A stretch of DNA of 64,000 bases from Candidatus Protoclostridium gallicola (GTDB taxonomy: Bacteria > Bacillota > Clostridia > Christensenellales > Pumilibacteraceae): assembly GCA_904387375.1 (NCBI GenBank), contig CAJFLE010000001.1, positions 124,001 to 188,000 of the forward strand, written 5' to 3'. How positions within the stretch are numbered: position 1 is the stretch's first letter; every line of letters starts with the position of its first letter. The position numbers and the translations under genes are program-made. Shown one piece after another: positions 9,586 through 17,953 of the stretch. The notes under the pieces were generated by a model. It was given only the letters and a program-made list of their open reading frames with translations, was not told where the DNA came from and ran no database searches.

Positions 9586-9957
9586 ATGCAGTTATCGATA
9601 AGCAACTCCTCCGACAAGCCGCTGTACGAACAGCTGTACGTGCAGATAAAGAGCAAAATAATGTCGGGAGAACTGAAAGAAGGCGAGGCTCTGCCCACGA
9701 TCCGCAGTCTTGCCCGGGCGCTTAAAATCAGCGTCATAACCACGTCGCGGGCCTACGGCGATCTGGAAAGGGACGGGTATATCAATACCGTCGTGGGCAA
9801 GGGCAGTTTCGTCGCGGCGCGTAACGAAGAGCTTTTCCGCGAGGAAAACCTGCGGCGCATGGAAGAAAAATTAAGCGAGGCGGTGGAGATCGCGCGTATG
9901 AGCGGCATAAGCGACGGCGAAATCCGCGGCGCGCTCGATCTGCTGCTCGGAGATTGA
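9586..9957 (+). CDS. GntR-family transcriptional regulator, YtrA subfamily
   Basis: 123 residues, the short YtrA form with an N-terminal winged helix-turn-helix (about residues 8-75: LYEQLYVQIKSKIMSGELKEG, then PTIRSLARALKISVITTSRAYGDLERDGY) and a brief C-terminal helical dimerisation segment instead of a large ligand domain. Such regulators repress adjacent ABC transporter genes and are usually relieved by cell-envelope stress or antibiotics, though the signal here is unknown. GGAGAGG lies 4-10 bases before the ATG. A perfect operator-like palindrome covers its own promoter. The ABC ATPase gene starts 4 bases after its stop. Confidence 0.93.
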   Translation: MQLSISNSSDKPLYEQLYVQIKSKIMSGELKEGEALPTIRSLARALKISVITTSRAYGDLERDGYINTVVGKGSFVAARNEELFREENLRRMEEKLSEAVEIARMSGISDGEIRGALDLLLGD

Positions 9958-9961
9958 ATCT

Positions 9962-10801
9962 ATGGATATACTGAAAATAGAAAACGCAACCAAAAGATAT
10001 AATGACTTCCTGCTCGACAACGTGAGTTTTACGGTGCCGGGAGGCAGCGTGGTCGGTTTCGTCGGGGAAAACGGCGCGGGAAAGAGCACGACGCTGAAAG
10101 CGATCTCCGGACTGGTGCGGCTGGACGGGGGCAGAATTGAATGTTTCGGCAAAGACGTGCGCACGCTGACCGAAAGTGAGAGATCGCGCATAGGAACGGT
10201 GCTCGACGACGCATGTCTGCCCTCGTCGGTCAGGCTAAAGGACGTCGGCACGATAATGGCGGGCATGATGAAGAACTGGGATTCCGCCGCATACGCCGCG
10301 CTTCTGAAAAAATTCGGGCTGTCAGATGCGCTTATGGTCCGCGAGCTTTCCAAGGGCATGCGCATGAAAGCGGCAATCGCGGTGGCAATGTCGCATCATG
10401 CCGATCTGCTGCTGCTCGACGAGGCGACGAGCGGACTCGATCCCGTTGCGCGCGACGAAATACTCGATATGCTGTACGAGTTCGTGGACGGAGAAAACCG
10501 CGCCGTACTCGTTTCTTCGCATATAGTGGAGGATCTGGAAAAAATCTGCGATTATATCGTATTCATTCACAAGGGGCGCATCGTGTTCGTCAAATCCGCC
10601 GACGAACTGCGCGAAGAATACGGAATAATATCGGCGGACGAAACCGCACTGCGCGCATTGCCGCGCGGCGCCGTGCTGAAAGTTCGGCGCACGCCGTATT
10701 CGACGGCCGCGCTCGTAGACAGGCGATTATGCGGACTTGCGGCGGAACGTGCGGGCATAGACGAAATCATATTGTTTTATGCGAAAGGAGAGGACTTATG
10801 A
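9962..10801 (+). CDS. ABC transporter ATP-binding protein (YtrB/BcrA type)
   Basis: 279 residues. Walker A GENGAGKST lies near residues 37-45. The signature loop region is LSKGMRMKAAIAVAMS, an unusual variant of LSGGQ with K for the second G, common in this exporter subfamily. Walker B is LLLLDEATSGLDP near 157, followed by the switch histidine segment VLVSSHIVEDLE. The C-terminal 60 residues are outside the nucleotide-binding fold, as in BcrA-like proteins. It pairs with the permease that overlaps its stop by 4 bases (ATGA) and is controlled with the upstream GntR gene. Likely an exporter for an envelope-active compound or a lipid-linked substrate; the substrate cannot be read from sequence. 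Confidence 0.92.
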   Translation: MDILKIENATKRYNDFLLDNVSFTVPGGSVVGFVGENGAGKSTTLKAISGLVRLDGGRIECFGKDVRTLTESERSRIGTVLDDACLPSSVRLKDVGTIMAGMMKNWDSAAYAALLKKFGLSDALMVRELSKGMRMKAAIAVAMSHHADLLLLDEATSGLDPVARDEILDMLYEFVDGENRAVLVSSHIVEDLEKICDYIVFIHKGRIVFVKSADELREEYGIISADETALRALPRGAVLKVRRTPYSTAALVDRRLCGLAAERAGIDEIILFYAKGEDL

Positions 10802-11403
10802 AAGGTTTGCTGATAAGAGAATTCGCGGTGCTGAAATCGACGCTGCTCTGGTATGCGCTCGTGTTTGCCGTACTGTTCGTCATAGGAACCGTACTCGGCA
10901 ACGAAGGTTTCTTCCTCGGCGTCGGCGCCGTAGCTTCGGTGTCGCTGCCCGCGGTATCCGTAGCCGCTGACGAAAAAGAACAGTGGCTGAAATTCGCGCT
11001 CTCAGGCGGATGTTCTCCGACCAAACTTGCGGCAAGCAAGTACATCATTCCCGGAATGGCGGGTGTGCTTGTCTGCGGCCTGACCGCGCTGATATTCGCG
11101 CTGATGCCGGATAACGAAATGTCGTGGTCGATGGTGCCGCTGACCTTTACGTTCGCTTTCGTCCTTCTCGCCGTCATGGTGCCGCTTTATGTGAAAGTCG
11201 GGATAGAAAAGGGGCGGCTTATAGGTATGATCTGTCTCGTCGCCGTAATCGCCGGAACGGTGGCGCTGTTCGGAGTCGTAAATACTTCTTCCGCGTCCGG
11301 AGTGATCGATATCCTCGCATACTGTTCTCCCATTCTCGGCGTCGGATTTACCGCGGGTTCGGTACTCGTAACGGCGAAAATAATAGCGGATAAGGAATTC
11401 TGA
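10798..11403 (+). CDS. ABC-2 type membrane permease of the GntR-controlled exporter
   Basis: 201 residues, start ATG at 10798 with GGAGAGG just upstream and a 4-base overlap with the ATPase gene. Six hydrophobic segments are visible at about 18-36, 41-58, 82-103, 109-130, 138-160 and 167-192. This is the small six-helix permease type that dimerises with one ATPase pair in YtrA-regulated transporters. The longer open frame reaching back into the ATPase gene is not coding. No soluble domain or known motif identifies the substrate. A strong terminator follows 24 bases after the stop, so the operon is exactly three genes. Confidence 0.86.
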   Translation: MKGLLIREFAVLKSTLLWYALVFAVLFVIGTVLGNEGFFLGVGAVASVSLPAVSVAADEKEQWLKFALSGGCSPTKLAASKYIIPGMAGVLVCGLTALIFALMPDNEMSWSMVPLTFTFAFVLLAVMVPLYVKVGIEKGRLIGMICLVAVIAGTVALFGVVNTSSASGVIDILAYCSPILGVGFTAGSVLVTAKIIADKEF

Positions 11404-11426
11404 TAAACCTCGCCGGCTGCTGCGTG

Positions 11427-11452
11427 TCCCCGGGCACTCCCGGGGATTTTTT
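11427..11452 (+). terminator. Intrinsic terminator after the ABC permease
   Basis: 8-bp stem TCCCCGGG / CCCGGGGA, loop CACT, then six T. A textbook rho-independent terminator that isolates the exporter operon from hrcA. Confidence 0.92.
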
Positions 11453-11486
11453 ATGCGCGAATTTTCGAAAAACCGGCATAAAATCG

Positions 11487-11515
11487 TTGACAAACGAAAA
11501 TACTTGTGGTATGCT
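11487..11515 (+). promoter_or_regulatory. Promoter of the hrcA-grpE-dnaK operon
   Basis: TTGACA at 11487-11492, 17-base spacer, TATGCT at 11510-11515. The CIRCE element begins 4 bases after the -10, so it covers the predicted start site. Confidence 0.85.
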
Positions 11516-11518
11516 TTG

Positions 11519-11545
11519 TTAGCAATCGGAAGCAATGAGTGCTAA
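11519..11545 (+). promoter_or_regulatory. CIRCE operator (HrcA binding site)
   Basis: TTAGCAATC - 9 bases - GAGTGCTAA. The consensus is TTAGCACTC-N9-GAGTGCTAA, so the right arm is perfect and the left arm differs at one base (A for C at position 7). HrcA bound here with help from GroEL represses the heat-shock operon. Confidence 0.95.
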
Positions 11546-11577
11546 TGCTCGGAACTTTCGGGTGCTAAACGAACGAT

Positions 11578-12612
11578 ATGGCACTGAGCGAAAGAAAAGA
11601 GAAGATAATCCAGGCGGTCGTGGACAGTTATATCGACAGCTGCGAGCCGGTATCCAGCGCGGATATCCAGGCCAATTATCTTCCTGCGCTTTCGACGGCC
11701 ACCATCCGCAACGAGCTTGCCGCTCTGGAAGAGATGGGTTACCTCGACCAGCCGCACACTTCGGCGGGGCGCGTACCGACGGCGGACGCTTACAGGCTGT
11801 ACGTTCGGAAGCTTATGCCTCACCGCGAACTTACGGTGGGCGAGCTGGATATCGTCAGGAAGTATTTCGACAAGAAGATAACCGAGATAGACGACGTGCT
11901 GCGCTCGACGGCGAAGGTCATCAGCGAGATAACGCATCTGACCGGTGTGGCGTACGTGCAGAACATCGGCAGCGCGGTCATCCGCAGCGTCAAGATCGTC
12001 AAGCTGACCGAAACGCTCGCCATAGTCATTATCGTCACTAATCTCGGCGTGCTGCGCGATTCCACCGTCACCATTTCCGGAGACCTTCCAGAAGAGTACT
12101 ACGATTCGGCTTCCGGGTTCATAACCGGCGCGTTTTCCGGACACAGTATCGAAGAGGTGTGCAATCCCGAACCGATCATAGAAAAGGTAAAAGACGAATT
12201 CCGCGCAGTGTTCGACACTATAATAGAGATACTGAAAGGGTACATGGCGGACGAGGACAGCCGCGGAATCGTGCTCGAAGGCAGTTCCAAACTGCTCGAC
12301 CAGCCCGAATATTCCAACGTGACCAAGGCCAAAGCGATGCTTGCGATGCTTGAATCCAAAGAAAAACTCGCGCCGGTGCTGGGCGGCGACGTGGGGCTGA
12401 CGATTAACATAGCTCCCGACGGCGGCGACAATCCCGAATGCGCGGTCGTGACGGCGGACATAACATCGCACGGCGTGAATATAGGCAAAGCGGGGGTTAT
12501 CGGTCCGATACGTATGGACTATTCCAAAATAGTGTCCGTGCTCGATTATATAGGAAAGACGATCAGCGAGCTTCCCGTGGGCAGGACGGATAAAAACGAC
12601 AAGGAGAGCTGA
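11578..12612 (+). CDS. hrcA: Heat-inducible transcription repressor HrcA
   Basis: 344 residues, normal length. HrcA binds CIRCE elements and needs the GroEL chaperonin to fold into its active form. The N-terminal winged helix (ERKEKIIQAVVDSYIDSCEPVSS, STATIRNELAALEEMGYLDQPHTSAGRVPT) is highly typical. A GAF-like central region and dimerisation segment follow, ending in the conserved GPIRMDYSK. An in-frame stop at 11566 fixes the ATG at 11578 as the first possible start; the ribosome binding site is weak. A CIRCE site lies upstream. The stop is 2 bases before the grpE ATG. Confidence 0.97.
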   Translation: MALSERKEKIIQAVVDSYIDSCEPVSSADIQANYLPALSTATIRNELAALEEMGYLDQPHTSAGRVPTADAYRLYVRKLMPHRELTVGELDIVRKYFDKKITEIDDVLRSTAKVISEITHLTGVAYVQNIGSAVIRSVKIVKLTETLAIVIIVTNLGVLRDSTVTISGDLPEEYYDSASGFITGAFSGHSIEEVCNPEPIIEKVKDEFRAVFDTIIEILKGYMADEDSRGIVLEGSSKLLDQPEYSNVTKAKAMLAMLESKEKLAPVLGGDVGLTINIAPDGGDNPECAVVTADITSHGVNIGKAGVIGPIRMDYSKIVSVLDYIGKTISELPVGRTDKNDKES

Positions 12613-12614
12613 CA

Positions 12615-13214
12615 ATGGCAGACGAAACGGAAAAGGAAATTCCGGCAGAGCCCGAAGAAGCGGAACCCGCGGCGGCTGCGGATCCGCAGGCGGAAGCGCC
12701 CGACGAGAATGCGGAAAAGATCGCAGAACTTTCGGCGGAGATTACCGACCTGGAAAACCGTCTTTCGGCCGCGCTGGCGGATAAGGACCGCGAAACGGTG
12801 CGCGCCAAGGATATTAACGGTATGTACGTGAGGCTGCAGGCCGATTTCGACAACTACCGCAAACGTACCAACGAACAGCTTAAAAAAGCCAAGGACGACG
12901 GCGTAGCGGACGCGATGACAAAGGTTATTCCTGCGCTCGACGTCATCGGGCAGGCGCTTCAGATGATAACGGACGAAAAGGTCGCCGAAGGCGTGCGCAT
13001 GATAGAGCGCCAGCTCTGCGACGTGCTCGCCGGATTCGGAGTGACTGAGATTCCCGCGCTCGGCAAGCCGTTCGATCCCGAGCTTCACAACGCCATACTG
13101 CAGGTGGAAGCGGAAAAACCGGAAGCGGCCGGAAAAGTCATAGAAGTGTTTCAGAAAGGTTACGCGATGGGCGACAGGATACTACGCCACAGCGTGGTCA
13201 AAGTGGCGCGCTGA
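12615..13214 (+). CDS. grpE: Nucleotide exchange factor GrpE
   Basis: 199 residues. GrpE releases ADP from DnaK and acts as a thermosensor. The first 45 residues are acidic and low in complexity (E, A, P rich), followed by the long dimer-forming helix (residues about 36-95, with the conserved DFDNYRKRT near 77) and the compact beta-domain with GVTEIPALGKPFDPELHNAI and the terminal KGYAMGDRILRHSVVKVAR. GGAGAGCTGAC precedes the ATG. It lies in the standard hrcA-grpE-dnaK order. Confidence 0.97.
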   Translation: MADETEKEIPAEPEEAEPAAAADPQAEAPDENAEKIAELSAEITDLENRLSAALADKDRETVRAKDINGMYVRLQADFDNYRKRTNEQLKKAKDDGVADAMTKVIPALDVIGQALQMITDEKVAEGVRMIERQLCDVLAGFGVTEIPALGKPFDPELHNAILQVEAEKPEAAGKVIEVFQKGYAMGDRILRHSVVKVAR

Positions 13215-13258
13215 CGCGCGGATAATCAAAGAATTCAATTTTCGGAGGAATACAGACA

Positions 13259-15037
13259 ATGGGCAAAATCATAGGCATAGACCTCGGTACCACGAACTCG
13301 TGCGTCGCCGTTCTCGAGGGCGGCGAACCCACGGTCATAACAAACTCGGAAGGTTCGAGAACGACTCCTTCCGTCGTCGGATTTTCCAAGGACGGAGAGC
13401 GTCTCGTCGGGCAGGTGGCAAAGCGTCAGGCTGTCGCCAATCCCGAAAATACGGTAAGCTCCATAAAGAGAGATATGGGCACCAATAAGAAAGTGAAGAT
13501 CAACGGCACCGACTATTCGCCGCAGGAGATCTCCGCAATGATCCTGTCCAAGCTCAAACAGGACGCGGAGGCGTATATCGGAGAGCCGGTGACGCAGGCG
13601 GTCATCACCGTACCCGCATACTTCACCGACGCGCAGCGCCAGGCGACCAAAGACGCGGGCAGAATAGCCGGACTCGAAGTGCTCAGAATAATCAACGAGC
13701 CTACGGCTGCGGCGCTGGCATACGGCCTCGACAAAGGCGGCGACGACAACCATAAGATTTTCGTGTTCGACCTCGGCGGCGGTACTTTCGATATATCCAT
13801 ACTCGAAGTGGGCGACGGCGTCTTCGAAGTCGTTGCCACGGCCGGCGACAACAGACTGGGCGGCGACGATTTCGACCAGAAGGTAATCGATTATCTGCTC
13901 GAAGAATTCAAAAAAGAAAACGGAATCGACCTCAAAGGCGACAGAATGGCGATGCAGCGTCTCAAAGAGGCTGCGGAGAAGGCAAAGATCGAACTGTCGC
14001 AGCTGCAGAAAACGCTTATCAGCCTGCCGTTCCTGTCCTTCGGCCCTTCGGGTCCCATCAACTTCGAGTGCGAACTTACGCGCAGCAAATTCGACGCGCT
14101 GACCGCAGATCTTGTCGACAGGACGATTAAGCTCAGTCGTCAGGCGCTTTCGGACGCGGGCATGACCGTTAACGACGTGCAGAAAGTCATCCTCGTCGGC
14201 GGCTCCACGCGTATCCCCGCGGTGCAGGAAGCCGTCAAGAAGCTGACCGGCAAGGAGCCTTTCAAGGGCATCAACCCCGACGAATGCGTCGCTATCGGCG
14301 CCGCTATACAGGGCGGCGTGCTCGGCGGCGAAGTCAAGGACGTGCTGCTGCTCGACGTTACTCCGCTTTCGCTCGGTATCGAAACGATGGGCGGTATATT
14401 CACCAAGATAATAGAGCGTAACACGACCATACCCACGAAGAAATCGCAGATATTTTCGACGGCTGCCGATAACCAGCCTTCCGTCGACATCCACGTCCTT
14501 CAGGGCGAGCGCAAAATGGCCGCTGACAACAAGACCATCGCCCGTTTCGAGCTCGGAGGCATCCCTCCCGCACCGAGAGGCGTGCCGCAGATCGAAGTCA
14601 CGTTCGATATCGATGCCAACGGCATAGTACATGTGTCCGCAAAAGATAAGGGCACTGGCAAAGAGCAGAGCGTGACGATAACCGCTTCCTCCAACCTCAG
14701 CGAGGAGCAGATACAGAGCGCAATCAAGGATGCGGAGAAGTTTGCGGCCGAGGACGGCAAGAGAAAAGAGCTTGTGGAAACCAAGAACAAAGCAGACGCC
14801 CTCATATTCTCCATCGAAAAATTCTTCAAGGAAAACGGCGACAAGGTCGATCCCGCAGAGAAGGAAGATCTCGAAAAGGAGATGGAGAAAGTCAAGGAAG
14901 TGCTTAAGGGCGACGACGCGGACGCGATAAGGAACGCGGTCGACGAGCTTTCCAAGAAGTCCAACGACGTGTTCACCAAGCTTTATCAGCAGTCGGCGGC
15001 TCAGGGACAGAACGGAGACGTTCCTCCTCAGCAATAA
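13259..15037 (+). CDS. dnaK: Molecular chaperone DnaK (Hsp70)
   Basis: 592 residues. The ATPase domain is complete: [13 protein letters not shown] at residues 4-16, phosphate-2 loop [10 protein letters not shown] near 172 and VGGSTRIP near 313. The linker [15 protein letters not shown] near 362 and the substrate-binding beta-sandwich and helical lid follow. The protein ends GDVPPQQ and lacks the conserved acidic DAEFEEV-like tail most bacterial DnaKs carry. It is about 20 residues shorter than B. subtilis DnaK. CGGAGG lies 12-17 bases before the ATG. No dnaJ follows, which is unusual for this operon. Confidence 0.97.
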   Translation: MGKIIGIDLGTTNSCVAVLEGGEPTVITNSEGSRTTPSVVGFSKDGERLVGQVAKRQAVANPENTVSSIKRDMGTNKKVKINGTDYSPQEISAMILSKLKQDAEAYIGEPVTQAVITVPAYFTDAQRQATKDAGRIAGLEVLRIINEPTAAALAYGLDKGGDDNHKIFVFDLGGGTFDISILEVGDGVFEVVATAGDNRLGGDDFDQKVIDYLLEEFKKENGIDLKGDRMAMQRLKEAAEKAKIELSQLQKTLISLPFLSFGPSGPINFECELTRSKFDALTADLVDRTIKLSRQALSDAGMTVNDVQKVILVGGSTRIPAVQEAVKKLTGKEPFKGINPDECVAIGAAIQGGVLGGEVKDVLLLDVTPLSLGIETMGGIFTKIIERNTTIPTKKSQIFSTAADNQPSVDIHVLQGERKMAADNKTIARFELGGIPPAPRGVPQIEVTFDIDANGIVHVSAKDKGTGKEQSVTITASSNLSEEQIQSAIKDAEKFAAEDGKRKELVETKNKADALIFSIEKFFKENGDKVDPAEKEDLEKEMEKVKEVLKGDDADAIRNAVDELSKKSNDVFTKLYQQSAAQGQNGDVPPQQ

Positions 15038-15053
15038 ATAATATTTGAAAGGA

Positions 15054-15094
15054 ATATTAAGGAAAGTCCGTGGAGAGCGGGCTTTCCTTAATAT
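15054..15094 (+). terminator. Long stem-loop after dnaK (terminator or processing hairpin)
   Basis: 13 perfect pairs (ATATTAAGGAAAG / CTTTCCTTAATAT), then one G-T and three G-C pairs, loop of 7. It starts 17 bases after the dnaK stop and ends 10 bases before the prmA ATG, exactly where dnaJ normally lies. The U-tract is poor, so partial termination or mRNA stabilisation is as likely as full termination. Confidence 0.7.
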
Positions 15095-15104
15095 ATGTTT
15101 GCTT

Positions 15105-16004
15105 ATGAAATACAGACAGGTTACCGTAAAAGTGTCGCACGACGAAACCGATCTCGCTTCGTACGCCATGATAGAAGCGGGCAGCGAAGGCGCGAGCGTC
15201 GCCGACGGTGCGGACGTAAGGGAAGTGCTGGAGGCAAAAAGCAACTGGGATTATTACGACAGCTCGCTGGACGCGGCTGCCAATTCGGCGGCGTACGTGA
15301 CGGGCTGTTTCGACGAAAACGCCGACATATCCGGACTCGAGCGCGCGCTGTGCGATTACCTCGGCCGCGCGGTCGAACTCAGCGTGTCGCTGTGCGATTC
15401 CGCCGACTGGGAAAACGAATGGAAAAAATACTACCGTCCGCTCGATTTCGGCAGGCTTGTGGTTGTGCCCAAGTGGATGGACGGCGAAATGTCGAAACCA
15501 AAGATACTCATAGATCCGGGCATGGCGTTCGGTACCGGTCTGCACGAGAGCACGGGCATGTGCATAAAACTGCTGGCCGGGCTCGATCTGCAAGGGAAGA
15601 CGGTGCTCGACGTGGGGTGCGGGAGCGGTATACTCGGCATTGCCGCGCTGAAGCTTGGTGCGAAATCCTGCACGTTTATCGACATAGACGCGCAGGCTGT
15701 GGATGCGACGCGTTCCAACCTCGCGCTCAACGGACTGACTGCGGAAGTGATCGAGGGCGATCTTGCGGAAAAGTATAACGGCGTCGCCGACGTAGTACTG
15801 GCCAATCTTACGGCGGATATACTGCTTCGCCTGCGCGATGCTCTGCCTGCGGTCACGAGGCACGGAAGCAGTGTGATTGCCAGCGGCATTATCAATGACC
15901 GCGCGGATGACGTCCTTCGCGGGTATACGGCTGACGGCGCGTTTGTTCTCGAAACGGCTCTCCGCGAAGGCGAATGGCAGGCATTCCTGCTCGGAAGAAA
16001 ATGA
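15105..16004 (+). CDS. prmA: Ribosomal protein L11 methyltransferase PrmA
   Basis: 299 residues from ATG 15105 (MKYRQVTVKV), which matches the family start; a farther upstream start would read through the stem-loop. PrmA trimethylates L11 using S-adenosylmethionine. The N-terminal L11-recognition domain (about 1-100) is followed by the Rossmann methyltransferase domain with LDVGCGSGILGIAALKLGA near 167 and VLANLTADIL near 230 (the NxxA/NPPY-like motif). It overlaps rsmE by 4 bases. The prmA-rsmE-mtaB order is the standard tail of Firmicute dnaK clusters. Confidence 0.96.
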   Translation: MKYRQVTVKVSHDETDLASYAMIEAGSEGASVADGADVREVLEAKSNWDYYDSSLDAAANSAAYVTGCFDENADISGLERALCDYLGRAVELSVSLCDSADWENEWKKYYRPLDFGRLVVVPKWMDGEMSKPKILIDPGMAFGTGLHESTGMCIKLLAGLDLQGKTVLDVGCGSGILGIAALKLGAKSCTFIDIDAQAVDATRSNLALNGLTAEVIEGDLAEKYNGVADVVLANLTADILLRLRDALPAVTRHGSSVIASGIINDRADDVLRGYTADGAFVLETALREGEWQAFLLGRK

Positions 16005-16717
16005 GAAGATTTTTCGTCGATAAAATAGAGAAACCGCGGCTGCGGCTGACCGGCGAGGAGCATCGGCACCTGGCTGAGGTCCTGCGCGCACGGGTGGGAG
16101 ACAGAGTGGTGCTCTGTCCCAACGACGGCCGCGATTACGTATACGAAGCCGTGGCGTTCGACCGCAGTTCGGTTACGCTGGAGTATGTCGAGGACATGCC
16201 CAATCCCACGGAGCCGGAACTGCGCCTTACCGTTTATGCCGCGCTGCTCAAAGGCGACAAAACGGAGTATGCCGTGCAGAAGCTGACCGAGCTCGGCGCG
16301 GCAAAGATCGTACCGTTCGTGAGCGAGTTCACCGTCAAGCGCTCGGAAAAAACGGACAGGCTTGTCCGCACTGCGCACGAGGCGTCCAAACAGTGCGGCC
16401 GTGCGCGTCTGCCCGAAATCGGCGACGTGCTGACGTTCGAAGAGCTGATACGCACGCTGTCCGGCTACGAGGCAGTGATTTTTGCATACGAAGGCGCGTA
16501 TGCGGCGGGAAAACGTCTGGACGACGTGCTGACGGGAAACGAAAGGTCTGTTGCGCTGATAGTGGGGCCGGAAGGCGGATTTTCCGAAGGCGAGGTCAAT
16601 GCGCTTAAAAGCGCGGGATACGAGCCTATTACACTGGGCAAGCGCATACTGCGCGCCGAAACCGCGGCAGTGGCCGCCGCGGCGGTCATTATGTATGCGG
16701 AAGGAGAGTGGCGGTGA
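16001..16717 (+). CDS. rsmE: 16S rRNA (uracil1498-N3)-methyltransferase RsmE
   Basis: 238 residues from ATG 16001, which overlaps the prmA stop (ATGA); this start gives the family N-terminus MRRFFV. RsmE methylates U1498 of 16S rRNA. The N-terminal PUA-like domain (about 1-70, with HLAEVLRARVGD) precedes the SPOUT knot domain, whose signature VGPEGGFSEGEV is near residue 187 and LGKRILRAETA near 210. It overlaps mtaB by 4 bases. Confidence 0.96.
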   Translation: MRRFFVDKIEKPRLRLTGEEHRHLAEVLRARVGDRVVLCPNDGRDYVYEAVAFDRSSVTLEYVEDMPNPTEPELRLTVYAALLKGDKTEYAVQKLTELGAAKIVPFVSEFTVKRSEKTDRLVRTAHEASKQCGRARLPEIGDVLTFEELIRTLSGYEAVIFAYEGAYAAGKRLDDVLTGNERSVALIVGPEGGFSEGEVNALKSAGYEPITLGKRILRAETAAVAAAAVIMYAEGEWR

Positions 16718-17952
16718 AGGTCTGCGTGCTGACGCTGGGATGCAAGGTCAACGAGTGCGAAAGCCGTTCTCTCATTGCCGCGCTGCGAAGCGCGGGCTGT
16801 GATGTGACCGAAGAATTGTGTCGCGCCGACAGATATATCATAAATACCTGTTCCGTTACCGGCGAGGCTGACAGGAAGAGCAGGCAGGCGGCAGGTAAGG
16901 CGCTCCGCGCCAATCCCGACGCTAAGATATATGTCTGCGGCTGCAGCAGCCAGCGCGAACCTTCGGCGTATTTGTCGCGTAAAAACGTCGTTTATATCAG
17001 CGGAAACGGGAGAAAAAATGATGTTTTGCAATATATTATGTCTGACATAATACGCAAGCCGATCATATCTGATCTGACCGTTCCTTCGGCTTTCGAAGAA
17101 ATGGTGCAGCCGGCGCACGAAAAAACGCGCGATTACATAAAGATCCAGGACGGCTGCAACAATTTCTGTTCGTATTGCATCATCCCGTACGTTCGCGGGC
17201 GTTCACGTTCCCGTGCGCCTGAGTCCGTGCTGGCCGAGGCGCGCGAGGCGGCGCGGCATACCCGTGAAATCGTACTTACGGGCATAGACGTTTCGTCGTA
17301 CGGCAGGGACATAGGCTTCTCGCTGACAGAGCTTGTGAGACTGCTCGCGCCGCTGCCGGTGAGAAAGCGGCTCAGTTCGTTCGAATGTACGGTAATCGAT
17401 CGACCGCTGCTCGAAGCGCTGAAGGAGTCCGGCTTCTGCGATCACTTTCATCTGTCGCTGCAATCGGGTTCCGATGCCGTACTGAAAGCCATGAACAGGC
17501 ACTATACGACCGCGGAATATCTCTGTAAAACCGAACTTATCCGGGAATATTTCCCGGACGCGGGCATAACCACCGACGTGATTGCCGGATTTCCGTCCGA
17601 GACGGAAGAGCATTTCGCGGAAACCTGCGCGTTTGTGCGCCGCGTCGGTTTTTCGGATATGCATGTATTTCCGTACAGCGAGCGCAAGGGTACGCGCGCG
17701 GCGGGGATGCCCCAGCTGCCTATGGCGGAGCGGCGCCGTCGGGCGCATATTCTCGGCGAAATTAAGGCTGAACTTAAACGCGATTTTCTGCTTTCGCAGA
17801 TGGGCAGAACGCTGTCGGTATACTTTGAAGAAGAGTCGGACGGAGAATGTTCGGGCTATGCGAGCAATTACGTCCGCGTTTACGCCGACAAAAGGAGCGG
17901 CGAAACGGCCGATATTACCGTAAAAGAATTATACAAAGAAGGAGTCAGATAA
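16714..17952 (+). CDS. mtaB: tRNA (N6-L-threonylcarbamoyladenosine37-C2)-methylthiotransferase MtaB
   Basis: 412 residues from GTG 16714; AAGGAG lies 7 bases upstream, whereas a GTG at 16708 would leave only 1 base. MtaB converts t6A37 to ms2t6A37 in ANN-decoding tRNAs and uses two 4Fe-4S clusters. The UPF0004 cysteines are visible in LGCKVNECES, NTCSVTGEAD and VCGCSSQ. The radical SAM triad is CNNFCSYC near residue 146. A C-terminal TRAM-like segment is present. It continues the prmA-rsmE run with a 4-base overlap. Confidence 0.95.
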   Translation: MKVCVLTLGCKVNECESRSLIAALRSAGCDVTEELCRADRYIINTCSVTGEADRKSRQAAGKALRANPDAKIYVCGCSSQREPSAYLSRKNVVYISGNGRKNDVLQYIMSDIIRKPIISDLTVPSAFEEMVQPAHEKTRDYIKIQDGCNNFCSYCIIPYVRGRSRSRAPESVLAEAREAARHTREIVLTGIDVSSYGRDIGFSLTELVRLLAPLPVRKRLSSFECTVIDRPLLEALKESGFCDHFHLSLQSGSDAVLKAMNRHYTTAEYLCKTELIREYFPDAGITTDVIAGFPSETEEHFAETCAFVRRVGFSDMHVFPYSERKGTRAAGMPQLPMAERRRRAHILGEIKAELKRDFLLSQMGRTLSVYFEEESDGECSGYASNYVRVYADKRSGETADITVKELYKEGVR

Positions 17953-17953
17953 A

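Noticed and set aside
10213..10797. Upstream extension of the ABC permease frame
   Set aside because: Overlaps the ATPase gene in another frame and has arginine-rich shadow composition; the real start at 10798 has a ribosome binding site and ATGA overlap.
13235..15244. 669-residue open frame antisense to dnaK
   Set aside because: A known artefact of GC-rich dnaK genes; no ribosome binding site, composition follows the complementary codons of dnaK.
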